Below are positions 4,843 through 13,024 of a stretch of DNA of 13,706 bases, piece by piece. The position numbers were made by a program, and so were the translations under genes. The notes under the pieces are model-generated. The model saw nothing but the letters and a program-made list of their open reading frames with translations, had not been told where the DNA came from and searched no databases. Positions within the stretch are counted from its first letter, which is position 1; each line of letters opens with the position of its first letter. The DNA is from Alphaproteobacteria bacterium (GTDB lineage: Bacteria; Pseudomonadota; Alphaproteobacteria; UBA9219): contig JAQUPC010000060.1 in the NCBI GenBank assembly GCA_028716765.1, forward strand, positions 1-13,706, read 5' to 3'.

Positions 4843-6132
4843 ATGTCTCTCTTTTCAGCCCTGACAACCGCCGTCGGCGGGTTGGCCGCCCAGTCAAGCG
4901 CCATCGCCAACGTGTCGGACAATCTGGCCAACACGAACACCAACGGCTTCAAGGGAATCGACACGCAATTTTCATCGCTTGTCACCCAATCCAACGCGTT
5001 CCTGAACGATCCGGGCGGCGTGCGCGCCACGCCGCACTACACGAACGGCATTCAAGGCAGCCTTATTCAGTCTCAATCGGCGACCGCTCTCGCCATCAGT
5101 GGTCAGGGCTTCTTCCCGGTGCGCGCCGGTATCGCCAACGCCGACGGCACGACGGCGATCGGCACCACGCCCTATTTCACGCGCGCGGGCGATTTCTCGC
5201 TCGACAAAAACGGCTACATGGTCAACGCCTCGGGCTATTACCTGACCGGCTACAACGTCGACAGCGACGGCGTCGTCGACACGTCGCATACTGACGCCAT
5301 CATGCTTTCGGAACTTTTGGACAACCCCGTCGCAACCACGTCCGTCAACTATGCCGGCAACCTGCCCGCCGGCGCCGATCTTGCCTTTGCGTCGTCCCCT
5401 TCCACCATCCAGATCTACGATACCCTCGGAGGCCAGCACAACCTGACCTTTACGTGGTCGAAAACCGGCGTCAATGAATGGAGCCTCTCTGTCGATGTTC
5501 CGGACAGCAGCTACTCGGCAACGGTTCCGTTCTCCTTCAACACCGACGGCACGATCGACACGCTGACGACTGGCGCGAATTATACCGTCATCGACAACAG
5601 CGCTTCCGCCGTCAATTTGGCGCAAATCCGGTTCAACACGTCTTTCGCGGGCACCGGCGCGCAAACCGTCACGATGACCTTCGGCACCTATGACAGCGCC
5701 CAGGGCGTCACGCAGTACGCGGACACCGCCGGCTCCGTTTCCGTCAGTTCCTTCGACCAGAACGGCATTCCGCGCGGTTCGTTCCAAAGCCTCGCCATCG
5801 ACAAAAACGGTTTCGTTTCGCTCAATTACGATAACGGGCAAAACCGTATCATCGCGCAGATTCCGATCGTGCAGTTCTTCGCCCAGGATCAATTGCAGCG
5901 CGCTTCGGGAGGCGTGTACCTGGCGACCCTGAATTCCGGCACGGCCCGCTACAGCGCGCCCGGAACCAACGGCGCGGGCATCGTCGTCGGCAACTCGCTC
6001 GAAGGCTCGAACGTCGATATCGCTACCGAGTTTACAAAGCTCATTCAGGCCCAGCGCGTTTATTCGGCCAATGCCCGAACGATCACGACTTCCGACAACA
6101 TGCTGCAGGAAGTCATCAACATCATCAGGTAG
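4843..6132 (+). CDS. flgE: Flagellar hook protein FlgE
   Basis: This 429-residue protein polymerises into the hook, the universal joint between basal body and filament. The N-terminus MSLFSALTTAVGGLAAQSSA...VSDNLANTNTNGFK is the rod/hook-family motif, with the ANxNTNGFK signature. The C-terminus (...LEGSNVDIATEFTKLIQAQRVYSANARTITTSDNMLQEVINI) is the matching coiled-coil core helix. The middle has the usual FlgE body, including IYDTLGGQHNLTFTW and the SFDQNGIPRGSFQSLAIDKNGFVSLNYDNG segment. The size is typical. A GAGGT ribosome binding site lies 6 nt before the ATG. It is the first gene downstream of the sigma-54 promoter at 4760 and is followed after 32 nt by flgK. Hook-cap gene flgD and the length regulator fliK, often next to flgE, are not present here. 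Confidence 0.97.
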   Translation: MSLFSALTTAVGGLAAQSSAIANVSDNLANTNTNGFKGIDTQFSSLVTQSNAFLNDPGGVRATPHYTNGIQGSLIQSQSATALAISGQGFFPVRAGIANADGTTAIGTTPYFTRAGDFSLDKNGYMVNASGYYLTGYNVDSDGVVDTSHTDAIMLSELLDNPVATTSVNYAGNLPAGADLAFASSPSTIQIYDTLGGQHNLTFTWSKTGVNEWSLSVDVPDSSYSATVPFSFNTDGTIDTLTTGANYTVIDNSASAVNLAQIRFNTSFAGTGAQTVTMTFGTYDSAQGVTQYADTAGSVSVSSFDQNGIPRGSFQSLAIDKNGFVSLNYDNGQNRIIAQIPIVQFFAQDQLQRASGGVYLATLNSGTARYSAPGTNGAGIVVGNSLEGSNVDIATEFTKLIQAQRVYSANARTITTSDNMLQEVINIIR

Positions 6133-6164
6133 GCTTTTGAAAGAGCCCGAAGGTTGAAAATTCG

Positions 6165-7559
6165 ATGTCGTCGCTGTTCACCGCCCTGAACATTTCGCTT
6201 TCCGGCCTTCAAACGGCGACGACCCAGATGTTGATAACGTCAAACAACATCGCCAACGCCGGGACCGAAGGCTACACGCGCAAAACCGCCAAGTCGCAGG
6301 CCGTTACCCTCGGCATGGAGGGCGGCGGCACGCAAATCATGGGCTATATGCGCGCCACGAACGACACGTTGTACACGACGTTGAACACCGCCATTTCCGA
6401 TGCGGGCCTGCGCAACACCCAGGAAGACTATCTGGCTCAAGTCCAGAACATTCTTGGCTCCGACAACAGCAGCAATCCCGCCCTGTCGGACGCCATCAGC
6501 AAGTTTTCGGCGGCGTGGCAGCAATTGGCCGCGGCGCCTGAAAGCAATGTGAACCAGACCCAGGTTGTCCAGGCGGCCACGCAGCTGGTGTCCACCGTTC
6601 AAACCCTTGCCGGAAATATCGATACGCTCGACCGTCAATGCTATACCGACGTCAACAACACCCTCAGCGATTTGAATTCCAATCTTGCGAGCATCAACGA
6701 TTTAAACAATAAAATCTCGATGGGTCTCGGCACCGGGATGGACATCAGCAACCTCATCGACCAGCGCGACCTGCTTGTACAGAAAGTATGCGCCGTCATG
6801 GACGTGACGGTCATGGAGCGGGCCAACGAACAAATCGCCCTTTACACGCCGGGCGGCTATATGCTGCTCGATGGCGCACCCCAAAGTTTCTCTTATGACG
6901 GCGCCAATGTTTACGCCAACAGCGACCCTGCGCTTTCGCTTAACAACACCTTGACGGGGGGAAAACTTCAGGCGCTCGTTAGTTTTCGCGCCGTGACCAC
7001 GCCGACAAGCACCGATCAGGCCACAAACGTCATTCAAAAACTGAAGTCGCAGCTTGATGCGGTCGTCAGCGCGTTCACAACCGTCGACGCCGGGCCGCCG
7101 GAATCCTTTGCCTATGCCTACGCCAACGCCGCATCCAACGCCGGCGAAGCCGCGTTCATTTTAAGCGGCACCGACTCGTCTTCCTTTGCCGTGAACTCGA
7201 CTCTTCTAGACGGCACGGAAACCATCAAGCTGGCGGGCTCGGCCCCGGTTGTCGACACGTTCAACGACGCGACCAAAAGCTTTTCGGCGGACGGCCTCAA
7301 CGTCACGAATGCCAGCTACGCAACGCTGGCGTCCAGCATCCTGACGAACTTTCAGCAAGCGGCAACCAGCATCAAAACCCTGAGCGCCACGGCTTCAAAC
7401 CAAAGGGATTATCTGCAAGAGCGCCTGACGAACGACACGGGCGTTAACGTCGACAACGAGATCGTGGCTTTGACGACGCTGCAAAACGCCTATGCCGCGT
7501 CGGCCCATGTCATGCAAATTATTAACCAGCTGTTTACGACGCTGGAAAACATTTTATGA
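6165..7559 (+). CDS. flgK: Flagellar hook-associated protein 1 (FlgK)
   Basis: This 464-aa protein is the first junction protein between hook and filament, exported by the flagellar type III system. The N-terminus MSSLFTALNISLSGLQTATTQM...SNNIANAGTEGYTRK carries the rod-family motif with the FlgK-type NAGTEGYTR. The segment INDLNNKISMG...DISNLIDQRDLLVQKV (about 177-208) is the characteristic FlgK signature. The C-terminus (VNVDNEIVALTTLQNAYAASAHVMQIINQLFTTLENI) is the conserved terminal helix. The length is in the normal to short range, so the variable middle domain is small. GAAGG about 10 nt upstream is the likely ribosome binding site. flgL follows 11 nt after the stop. Confidence 0.95.
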   Translation: MSSLFTALNISLSGLQTATTQMLITSNNIANAGTEGYTRKTAKSQAVTLGMEGGGTQIMGYMRATNDTLYTTLNTAISDAGLRNTQEDYLAQVQNILGSDNSSNPALSDAISKFSAAWQQLAAAPESNVNQTQVVQAATQLVSTVQTLAGNIDTLDRQCYTDVNNTLSDLNSNLASINDLNNKISMGLGTGMDISNLIDQRDLLVQKVCAVMDVTVMERANEQIALYTPGGYMLLDGAPQSFSYDGANVYANSDPALSLNNTLTGGKLQALVSFRAVTTPTSTDQATNVIQKLKSQLDAVVSAFTTVDAGPPESFAYAYANAASNAGEAAFILSGTDSSSFAVNSTLLDGTETIKLAGSAPVVDTFNDATKSFSADGLNVTNASYATLASSILTNFQQAATSIKTLSATASNQRDYLQERLTNDTGVNVDNEIVALTTLQNAYAASAHVMQIINQLFTTLENIL

Positions 7560-7570
7560 GGTGAACGGAC

Positions 7571-8878
7571 ATGGTCAGCGCCATAAGCACCCTCGGCCTA
7601 CAGTTGTTAAGTATTAACAATCTCACGGCGGGCCAAAGCAAACTGGCCTTGCTGAACCGGCAATTAGCGACGGGTAAAAAATCGCTGGATTTGACGGATT
7701 ACAGTTCCAGCGAAGCGCAGTTACTGATGAATCTGAGCAACTCGATCACGTCCCGCCAAGGGTTTCTCAATGTGGCCGATACTCTGGATGCGCGAATTAA
7801 AATCTACGACTCGTCCCTGACGGCGCTTGAGGATATCGCCAGCCAGGCAAACTCCGTTGCGCTTAATTCCTCCGTATACAATTCCGAGCAAAACGAATCT
7901 CTGTCGATGCAAATTCAGGGCTTCATGCAACAGGCCACTTATTACCTGGATCAAAAGGTGGGAGACCGCTATATATTCGCCGGCTCCCGCTACGGCACGA
8001 CGCCCGTCGTGGATATAACCACGCTTCCCGTTCCGCCGACGGAAGTTGCTCCCTACACGGTCGCCAGCCCCGCGTTGCCGAGTTACGACACCGCCTATTC
8101 CGCGAATCCCACGGCATCGAGCACGACGCCGAACGCCGTTTCCTTCACGGCCCTGACGGCGGGAATGGCTGGCGGCAACATCACGGTGACGCTGACAGGC
8201 GCGCCTCTTGGGGGTCCCTATACATCGTATACTGCGGTCATAGACGACGGCGCGGGCACAACGGAAACATACGACAACATCGACGCCACCGGAACGACTC
8301 AGGATTTCTGGAACAACCTCGTAGACGCCGTAAACAACGGCCAGCCTCTGGCTGCTCCGCCGACAAACCCCTCAACCCTCATCACGGCCGCCGCGCTTGG
8401 CGACGGTTCCGCGATTCCAACGGACGGCGAAACGTTTGCCCTGGCGGTCAACAGCGACCCGGCGGCATGGGTGCGCGATCAGGTTTCCATCGACACGACG
8501 CAAAAACTGACCTATGGCGTCACCAGCACGCAAGAAGGATTTCAACAACTCATTATGGGTTTGCGCTGGGCCTATGCCGCGACGCAGGATCAGGCCAATT
8601 ATTCGACATATATGGACACGGCGCGGCCCCTGATCACCAGTGGAATAAGTGGCATTCGCGCCATTCATACCGGCGTCGCAAGCTCCAACACGATATTGGA
8701 TCAGACCAAAACCCTTCACAACGATACGATCAATAATCTTCAGGGCCAAATCGATAACATTCAAAGCGTCGACATCAATGAAATCGCCGTAAAAATCAAT
8801 ACCTTTCAGGCCGAACTCGAAGCCTCCTACGCCGCCACAGGAAAAATGACGACCCTAAGCATCCTGAAATATCTGTAG
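7571..8878 (+). CDS. flgL: Flagellar hook-associated protein 3 (FlgL) with an inserted central domain
   Basis: FlgL caps the hook-filament junction and is a flagellin homologue. The N-terminal coiled-coil region (QSKLALLNRQLATGKKSLDL...NVADTLDARIKIYDSSLTALEDIASQANSVA) and GDRYIFAGSRYGTTPV (131-146) are typical. The C-terminus ASYAATGKMTTLSILKYL is the flagellin/FlgL signature. The protein is 435 residues, against about 300-320 in enterics. The extra length is a roughly 135-residue beta-rich, Thr/Ala/Gly-rich block at about 163-298 (GGNITVTLTG...YTAVIDDGAGTTETYDNID), placed before the canonical VSIDTTQKLTYGVTSTQEGFQQL. It should form a surface-exposed outer domain. A strong GAGGTGA ribosome binding site precedes the ATG. 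Export is by the flagellar secretion system; no signal peptide is expected or seen. Confidence 0.92.
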   Translation: MVSAISTLGLQLLSINNLTAGQSKLALLNRQLATGKKSLDLTDYSSSEAQLLMNLSNSITSRQGFLNVADTLDARIKIYDSSLTALEDIASQANSVALNSSVYNSEQNESLSMQIQGFMQQATYYLDQKVGDRYIFAGSRYGTTPVVDITTLPVPPTEVAPYTVASPALPSYDTAYSANPTASSTTPNAVSFTALTAGMAGGNITVTLTGAPLGGPYTSYTAVIDDGAGTTETYDNIDATGTTQDFWNNLVDAVNNGQPLAAPPTNPSTLITAAALGDGSAIPTDGETFALAVNSDPAAWVRDQVSIDTTQKLTYGVTSTQEGFQQLIMGLRWAYAATQDQANYSTYMDTARPLITSGISGIRAIHTGVASSNTILDQTKTLHNDTINNLQGQIDNIQSVDINEIAVKINTFQAELEASYAATGKMTTLSILKYL

Positions 8879-8956
8879 CGGGGAGGGAAATCCTCTTTTA
8901 ATGCTTTCCTTTAATCTCTAGTCTTTTGCTTCAAACGTCTCATCAGGAGATTCTCT

Positions 8957-10453
8957 ATGACCGCTTTTGACGCCGCCCGTCCCGTTGATTTGAGCCCGGT
9001 TTCCCTGAGCTATACAGCCGCCTTGCGGGGAGTTACCCCGCGCGCGCCCGGAACCGGCTTCGCTTACGCGCACGTCAATGCCGAAGACATGCACGAATTG
9101 ATATGCCGGGCCGCGAGCAACCCCGAAGGCCGGTTCTTCGGCATCGTCGAGGACGCCGCCGAGGCCGCCAAAGCCAACGATCTTGCAACGTCGCGGCACG
9201 TTGAAAATATCCTTTTTCTCGCCGCGCCGTTCGAGCAGTTGCTGGCCCGGAAAACGCTTCCGCCACTGGATTATCTGGTGTGGGACACGATCGATAAGCC
9301 GCAAGCATGGGCGGAACGGGAGACGTTTTTTGCGTTCGCCGAACAAACCGTCAAACCCGGCGGCTTGCTGGTTTGTTCGTACCGGGCCTACGCGAACCCC
9401 GATGAAATTCTCCGTTTTCTTGTGAGCGAATTCTCGCCGGAAATGGATGCCAGGGAAGCTAATACCTTTCTTTCCGAAATCAAGGCGCTGGGCACGTTGT
9501 ATTTTGCCGATCACTCGATCACGCGCACAGCCCTTGACCGCGCCATAGAAGGCGGCAATGCCGACGCGTTTTTCATGGACTGCGAATCCGGCGAAAAAAC
9601 CGGATCGGGAACGCTCGATGTTATGACGGGCCTTTTGCCGCGTCAGTTCGCTTTTGCCGGCGCCGCCGACATCGGTTCCAATTATATGGAGTTGGCGGCG
9701 CCGCCGGAGGCTCACGACGTTCTGGAAAAATGCCGCGCCCACTTGTTGTACGAACCCATCAAGGATTTCGCCATGAACCGGCTCGTGCGGCATGACGTCT
9801 GGTGCCGCCTTCCCGCCGATCAAACAAACGACCCTGCCGTTCTTTTCGGGCCCTTTACCTATGGGATCATCACCCCCCGTGAGGAGATTCCCCAGTCTAT
9901 TCACGCCTTGGGGAAGATCATCGATTTGCAGCAGCCGCTTTTGGCGGAAATGATCGATGTCATGACCGTCCTGCCGATGAACATCGGCGATTTCCTGCAG
10001 CACACCAAAGGACAAGAGATAGATCCTGTGGATGCCGTGGCCGCGCTTCAAATCCTTGTCGCCACGGGGCTGGCGCGCCCTATGCGCAGCCACCATCAGA
10101 CCAAGGGAACCGTTCAGCTTGCACAACTTAAATGGGCAACGGCCTTTAACCGCCGTCTTGACGAAATGGCGATCACAAGCGCGCAGGTGCTTCTTGCTTC
10201 CGAGGTCATCGGAGGGAGTATTGCCGTTCCGGCGCGCGACGCGTTGGTCATGCAAGCCATTAACCGTGTCGGCATGGCCAATTCGGCCGGGGCGGTGTTT
10301 ATGGAACTGGAACGCATCGCGCGCGATCCGGCGCTGGCCTCCCTTATTATGGATGCAGCGGAGCCAACGGAGGGTATGGCGGAGAATATGGTAAAGGACG
10401 TTATCCGGAAATCGATGACGCAGTGGTATGCCTACGGTTTCCTAGCCGCTTGA
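8957..10453 (+). CDS. Methyltransferase-regulatory-domain family protein with degenerate SAM-binding site
   Basis: This 498-aa protein belongs, by my reading, to the class I methyltransferase plus regulatory domain (MethyTransf_Reg) family. Recognisable parts are AASNPEGRFFGI (52-63), LDYLVWDTIDK...TFFAFAEQTVKPGGLLVCSY (104-142), and a regulatory segment GLLPRQFAFAGAADIGSNYM (225-244) with LYEPIKDFAMNRLVRHDVW (264-282). A C-terminal winged-helix-like end follows (MNIGDFLQHT...AVAALQILVATGLARP, 341-375). Where homologues have an ELGCGxG SAM-binding loop, this protein reads FAYAHVNAEDMHEL (35-48), and the acidic motif II DFNP becomes IVEDAAE. It may therefore not bind SAM, or may bind another ligand. 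The start has AGGAG 7 nt upstream. It follows flgL by 78 bp in the same direction, hinting at a link to flagellar proteins, but no substrate can be named. Its last 12 nt overlap the convergent membrane-protein gene. Confidence 0.75.
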   Translation: MTAFDAARPVDLSPVSLSYTAALRGVTPRAPGTGFAYAHVNAEDMHELICRAASNPEGRFFGIVEDAAEAAKANDLATSRHVENILFLAAPFEQLLARKTLPPLDYLVWDTIDKPQAWAERETFFAFAEQTVKPGGLLVCSYRAYANPDEILRFLVSEFSPEMDAREANTFLSEIKALGTLYFADHSITRTALDRAIEGGNADAFFMDCESGEKTGSGTLDVMTGLLPRQFAFAGAADIGSNYMELAAPPEAHDVLEKCRAHLLYEPIKDFAMNRLVRHDVWCRLPADQTNDPAVLFGPFTYGIITPREEIPQSIHALGKIIDLQQPLLAEMIDVMTVLPMNIGDFLQHTKGQEIDPVDAVAALQILVATGLARPMRSHHQTKGTVQLAQLKWATAFNRRLDEMAITSAQVLLASEVIGGSIAVPARDALVMQAINRVGMANSAGAVFMELERIARDPALASLIMDAAEPTEGMAENMVKDVIRKSMTQWYAYGFLAA

Positions 10454-10738
10454 CGACGGGGTTTCCGCCAGCCTTTCCTCCACCCCCCGGTTTTGCCGCA
10501 AATACCTGGCGCAACGGTAGAGGCCGAAAAGGCTGATCATCGCCCATATGGCGTTGCCGGTGAAGGAAGCAAGATTCCATTTGTTCAAAAGCGACCCGGT
10601 CAAAAGCAGGGCCCCCGCCAGATTGGCCAGGGAATAGCCCATACGCTTGGCATATTCGCGCTGCCATTGAACGCGGCCATAGGCGTAAAGGTTAAGAACA
10701 ACGCCCAGCAATCCCATAATGTCATAGGCATCAAGCAT
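10442..10738 (-). CDS. Small CBU_0592-type membrane protein
   Basis: This 98-residue protein has three predicted transmembrane helices (about 5-22, 35-52 and 58-78). The pattern YDIMGLLGVVLNLYAYGRVQ...YSLANLAGALLLTGSLLNKWNLASF...AIWAMISLFGLYR matches the small integral membrane proteins known as the CBU_0592 family. Family function is unknown. The start codon ATG at 10738 has no clear Shine-Dalgarno. The C-terminus overlaps the convergent methyltransferase-like gene by 12 nt. It is divergent from the phosphatase gene, with a 112-bp gap in which I see no strong promoter. Confidence 0.8.
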   Translation of the reverse strand: MLDAYDIMGLLGVVLNLYAYGRVQWQREYAKRMGYSLANLAGALLLTGSLLNKWNLASFTGNAIWAMISLFGLYRCARYLRQNRGVEERLAETPSSSG

Positions 10739-10850
10739 AGGCGGTTTATACAGGAATCGCCGTTTCCGGGCGACAGAATTCTTGAAGACTTTCCCTCAAG
10801 AGCCCTTGCCACGGCTTGTTTTCCTGCTCGAATTTCCCCATTCTAGCCCC

Positions 10851-11585
10851 ATGACCGACAAGCCAACGCCCCCTCGCCTGCCCAAGGACCAGCTTCTGTA
10901 TGTCGTCGGGGACATTCACGGCCGCGTCGATCTCCTTGTGCGTCTTATGAAGCTTATCGAGGCCGATGCGGCGGCCAATAAGGCCGCGTCGAAAGAACTG
11001 ATCTTTCTCGGCGACTACATCGATCGCGGCGTGGATTCGAAAGGCGTGATCAGCTATCTCCTTTCCCGGCTTCCGGCCGATATGAAAAAGACGTTTTTGC
11101 GCGGCAATCATGACGAGGCCTTGCTGCGTTTCCTGCAAGGCGATTTGGCGCAGGCCAACGACTGGCTCCAGTTGGGCGGCACGGCGACGCTGGTAAGTTA
11201 TGGCATCAACCCGTTTCGCGCCAACGTCGTGCAGAATCTGAAGGCGCTGCACAGCGCCGTGCTTGAAAAAGTTCCCGAGGATCATCGCGCGTTCCTGACG
11301 GCCACGAAAATCGACGCCGCGCGGGGCGGTTATTACTTTGTGCATGCCGGAGTGCGGCCGGGCGTTCCGCTTGAAAAGCAAACACGGGAAGACCGCTTAT
11401 GGATCCGGTATGATTTTTTGGGATCGAAAACCGATCATGGCAAAATGATCGTGCATGGCCATTCGATCCTGCCGGAGCCCGACGTTCAACCCAACCGCAT
11501 AGGCATCGACACGGGAGCCTACGCCACCGGCACGCTCACCTGTCTTGTTCTGCATGGCTCGAAACAACGTTTTCTTTCAACCTGA
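10851..11585 (+). CDS. PPP-family metallophosphatase (serine/threonine protein phosphatase-like)
   Basis: From the ATG at 10851 the protein has 244 residues. All metal-binding motifs of calcineurin-like PPP phosphatases are present in order: GDIHGR (20-25), GDYIDRG (54-60), RGNHD (84-88), HAG (165-167) and VHGHS (201-205), followed by IGIDTGAYATG. These residues bind two metal ions and activate water to hydrolyse phosphoester bonds. Bacterial members (PrpA/PrpB-like) act on phosphoproteins or small phosphorylated molecules. The frame extends upstream to a TTG at 10782, but the conserved domain needs no extension. Neither start has a Shine-Dalgarno. The O-antigen ligase gene begins 6 nt after the stop, so the two are almost certainly co-transcribed; the phosphatase may act in polysaccharide production or its regulation. 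The substrate is unknown. Confidence 0.9.
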   Translation: MTDKPTPPRLPKDQLLYVVGDIHGRVDLLVRLMKLIEADAAANKAASKELIFLGDYIDRGVDSKGVISYLLSRLPADMKKTFLRGNHDEALLRFLQGDLAQANDWLQLGGTATLVSYGINPFRANVVQNLKALHSAVLEKVPEDHRAFLTATKIDAARGGYYFVHAGVRPGVPLEKQTREDRLWIRYDFLGSKTDHGKMIVHGHSILPEPDVQPNRIGIDTGAYATGTLTCLVLHGSKQRFLST

Positions 11586-11591
11586 GGTCTT

Positions 11592-12998
11592 ATGTCCGCT
11601 TCCGTTTCTTCCGCCGCTTCGGTTTCTTCCCGAACCTTCTGGTTCACCGGCTTTGCCGCCTTGCTGGTGCTTCTTCCCCTGCCGTTCGGCGCCAACCGGC
11701 CCTGGGCCAGCGATTTATTCAGCGTCCTAAGCGCCTTGCTGCTGCTCGGCATGGCGATCGATATATATCTCAAGCCCACACTTTGGCCCGCGGGCGGTCC
11801 CGCGCGGCGGCTTGGCGTAAGCGCAACATTGATCGCGCTTACGTCCGTCTGGGCTTTTTTGCAGACGCAAAGCTGGATGCCTGCGGCGTGGCATCACCCG
11901 CTTTGGAGCGACGTGCAAACCATGCCCGAGGCCCTGGCCGGTTCCATTTCCATTGATCCCGGCCAGTTTCCCGAGTCCCTGTCGCGCATCATGGCCTACG
12001 TAGCCTGTTTCCTTCTGGCGTACGTAGGCGGCAGAAACAACGAGCGCGCCCGCCTTCTGTTGCAGGGGCTCGGAATAGCCGCCGTCGTGTACGCGCTATA
12101 CGGCCTGTTGATGCAATCGACGGGCCTTCGGATGGTGTTGTGGTTCGACAAATGGGCGTATGAGGATTTTCTGACCTCGACATTCGTCAATAAAAATTCT
12201 TACGCGACATACGCCGGCCTTGGCCTGCAGGTGTGTCTGGCTCTTTTGTGGCAACGCATGAAACGCAAGCCTTCGGGAGATCTGGCCAAGCGCTCGCTCA
12301 AGGCGGCGTGGCTCGAAAAGATTTTGCGCCGCGACAGCATCTATATCCTTATGAGCCTGATCGTTCTCGGCGGCCTCATTCTTTCGGGTTCGCGCGCGGG
12401 CATGGCCAGTTCATTGGCGGGCTGTGTCGTATTCCTGTTGGCGTTGGCGATTAACCGCCGCGGGCGCTGGGCCGTATGGCTTCTCGTTTTTGTGTTAGGC
12501 CTCGCCCTTATCGCCGGCTTCTCGCTCTCGGGCAGCAACCCCATCCTCGACAGGCTCGACCAAAGCCAGGTTCAGGCCGACACGCCGATGCGCCTTGCCG
12601 CCTATGAAATCTCCCTGCGCGCCATCGCCAGCAACCCCTGGCTTGGTTTCGGTCTCGGCGGCTTCGAAAGCGCGTTTAGGCTTTACCGCGATCCCGGTTT
12701 TGGCATGTGGTTCCAGCATGCGCACAACGATTATCTCGAACTCATCATCGAACTGGGCCTTCCGGCGGCGCTTATGTTTTTGACCGCGATCCTTCTGTTG
12801 GCGAGCTGCTGCGCGGGAGGCGTTTGGCGGCGGCAACGGCAGGAGATTTATTCCGCGCTCGGCCTCAGCGCCAGCGTGACCGTCGGCCTCCATGCGCTGG
12901 CGGATTTCAGCATGCAGATCCCCGCCGTGGCCGCCACCTATGCTGCCCTGCTCGGGCTCGGCGTCGCGCAAAGCTGGTCGAGCCGGAATTCAGGATAA
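11592..12998 (+). CDS. O-antigen ligase / Wzy-type polysaccharide polymerase family membrane protein
   Basis: This 468-aa polytopic inner-membrane protein has about ten to twelve hydrophobic segments. Family marks include PLPFGANRPW (29-38), the STFVNKNSYATYAGLGL loop (196-212; usually FVNxNxxA), the GSRAGM turn (266-271), and the Wzy_C core NPWLGFGLGGFESAF (348-362) with HAHNDYLELIIELGLPA (376-392). HALADFSMQIPA (434-445) is near the end. These proteins either ligate undecaprenyl-linked O-antigen to lipid A-core (WaaL) or polymerise repeat units (Wzy) at the periplasmic face; sequence alone does not separate the two. GAGGT 5 nt before the ATG is the ribosome binding site. It is the second gene after the phosphatase and converges with the pilin-like gene across a 26-bp gap that contains no terminator hairpin. 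Confidence 0.9.
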   Translation: MSASVSSAASVSSRTFWFTGFAALLVLLPLPFGANRPWASDLFSVLSALLLLGMAIDIYLKPTLWPAGGPARRLGVSATLIALTSVWAFLQTQSWMPAAWHHPLWSDVQTMPEALAGSISIDPGQFPESLSRIMAYVACFLLAYVGGRNNERARLLLQGLGIAAVVYALYGLLMQSTGLRMVLWFDKWAYEDFLTSTFVNKNSYATYAGLGLQVCLALLWQRMKRKPSGDLAKRSLKAAWLEKILRRDSIYILMSLIVLGGLILSGSRAGMASSLAGCVVFLLALAINRRGRWAVWLLVFVLGLALIAGFSLSGSNPILDRLDQSQVQADTPMRLAAYEISLRAIASNPWLGFGLGGFESAFRLYRDPGFGMWFQHAHNDYLELIIELGLPAALMFLTAILLLASCCAGGVWRRQRQEIYSALGLSASVTVGLHALADFSMQIPAVAATYAALLGLGVAQSWSSRNSG

Positions 12999-13024
12999 TA
13001 AAAAATTGGGGCGAACGTCTCTGC

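Noticed and set aside
4972..5892. A 306-codon minus-strand open frame opposite flgE
   Set aside because: Antisense shadow of flgE with an Arg/Gly/Val-rich product and no motif.
8883..8899. Possible terminator GAGG-GAAAT-CCTC-TTTT after flgL
   Set aside because: The stem has only four base pairs and the T-run four bases; too weak to call.
8896..8920. Possible CtrA box TTAA-N-TTAA between flgL and the methyltransferase-like gene
   Set aside because: The two TTAA halves are 9 bp apart, not 7, and no other CtrA features are present.
8918..10255. A 445-codon open frame on the minus strand inside the methyltransferase-like gene
   Set aside because: It is the antisense shadow of a gene with clear family similarity; its product is basic, low-complexity and resembles nothing, as expected from GC-rich antisense frames.
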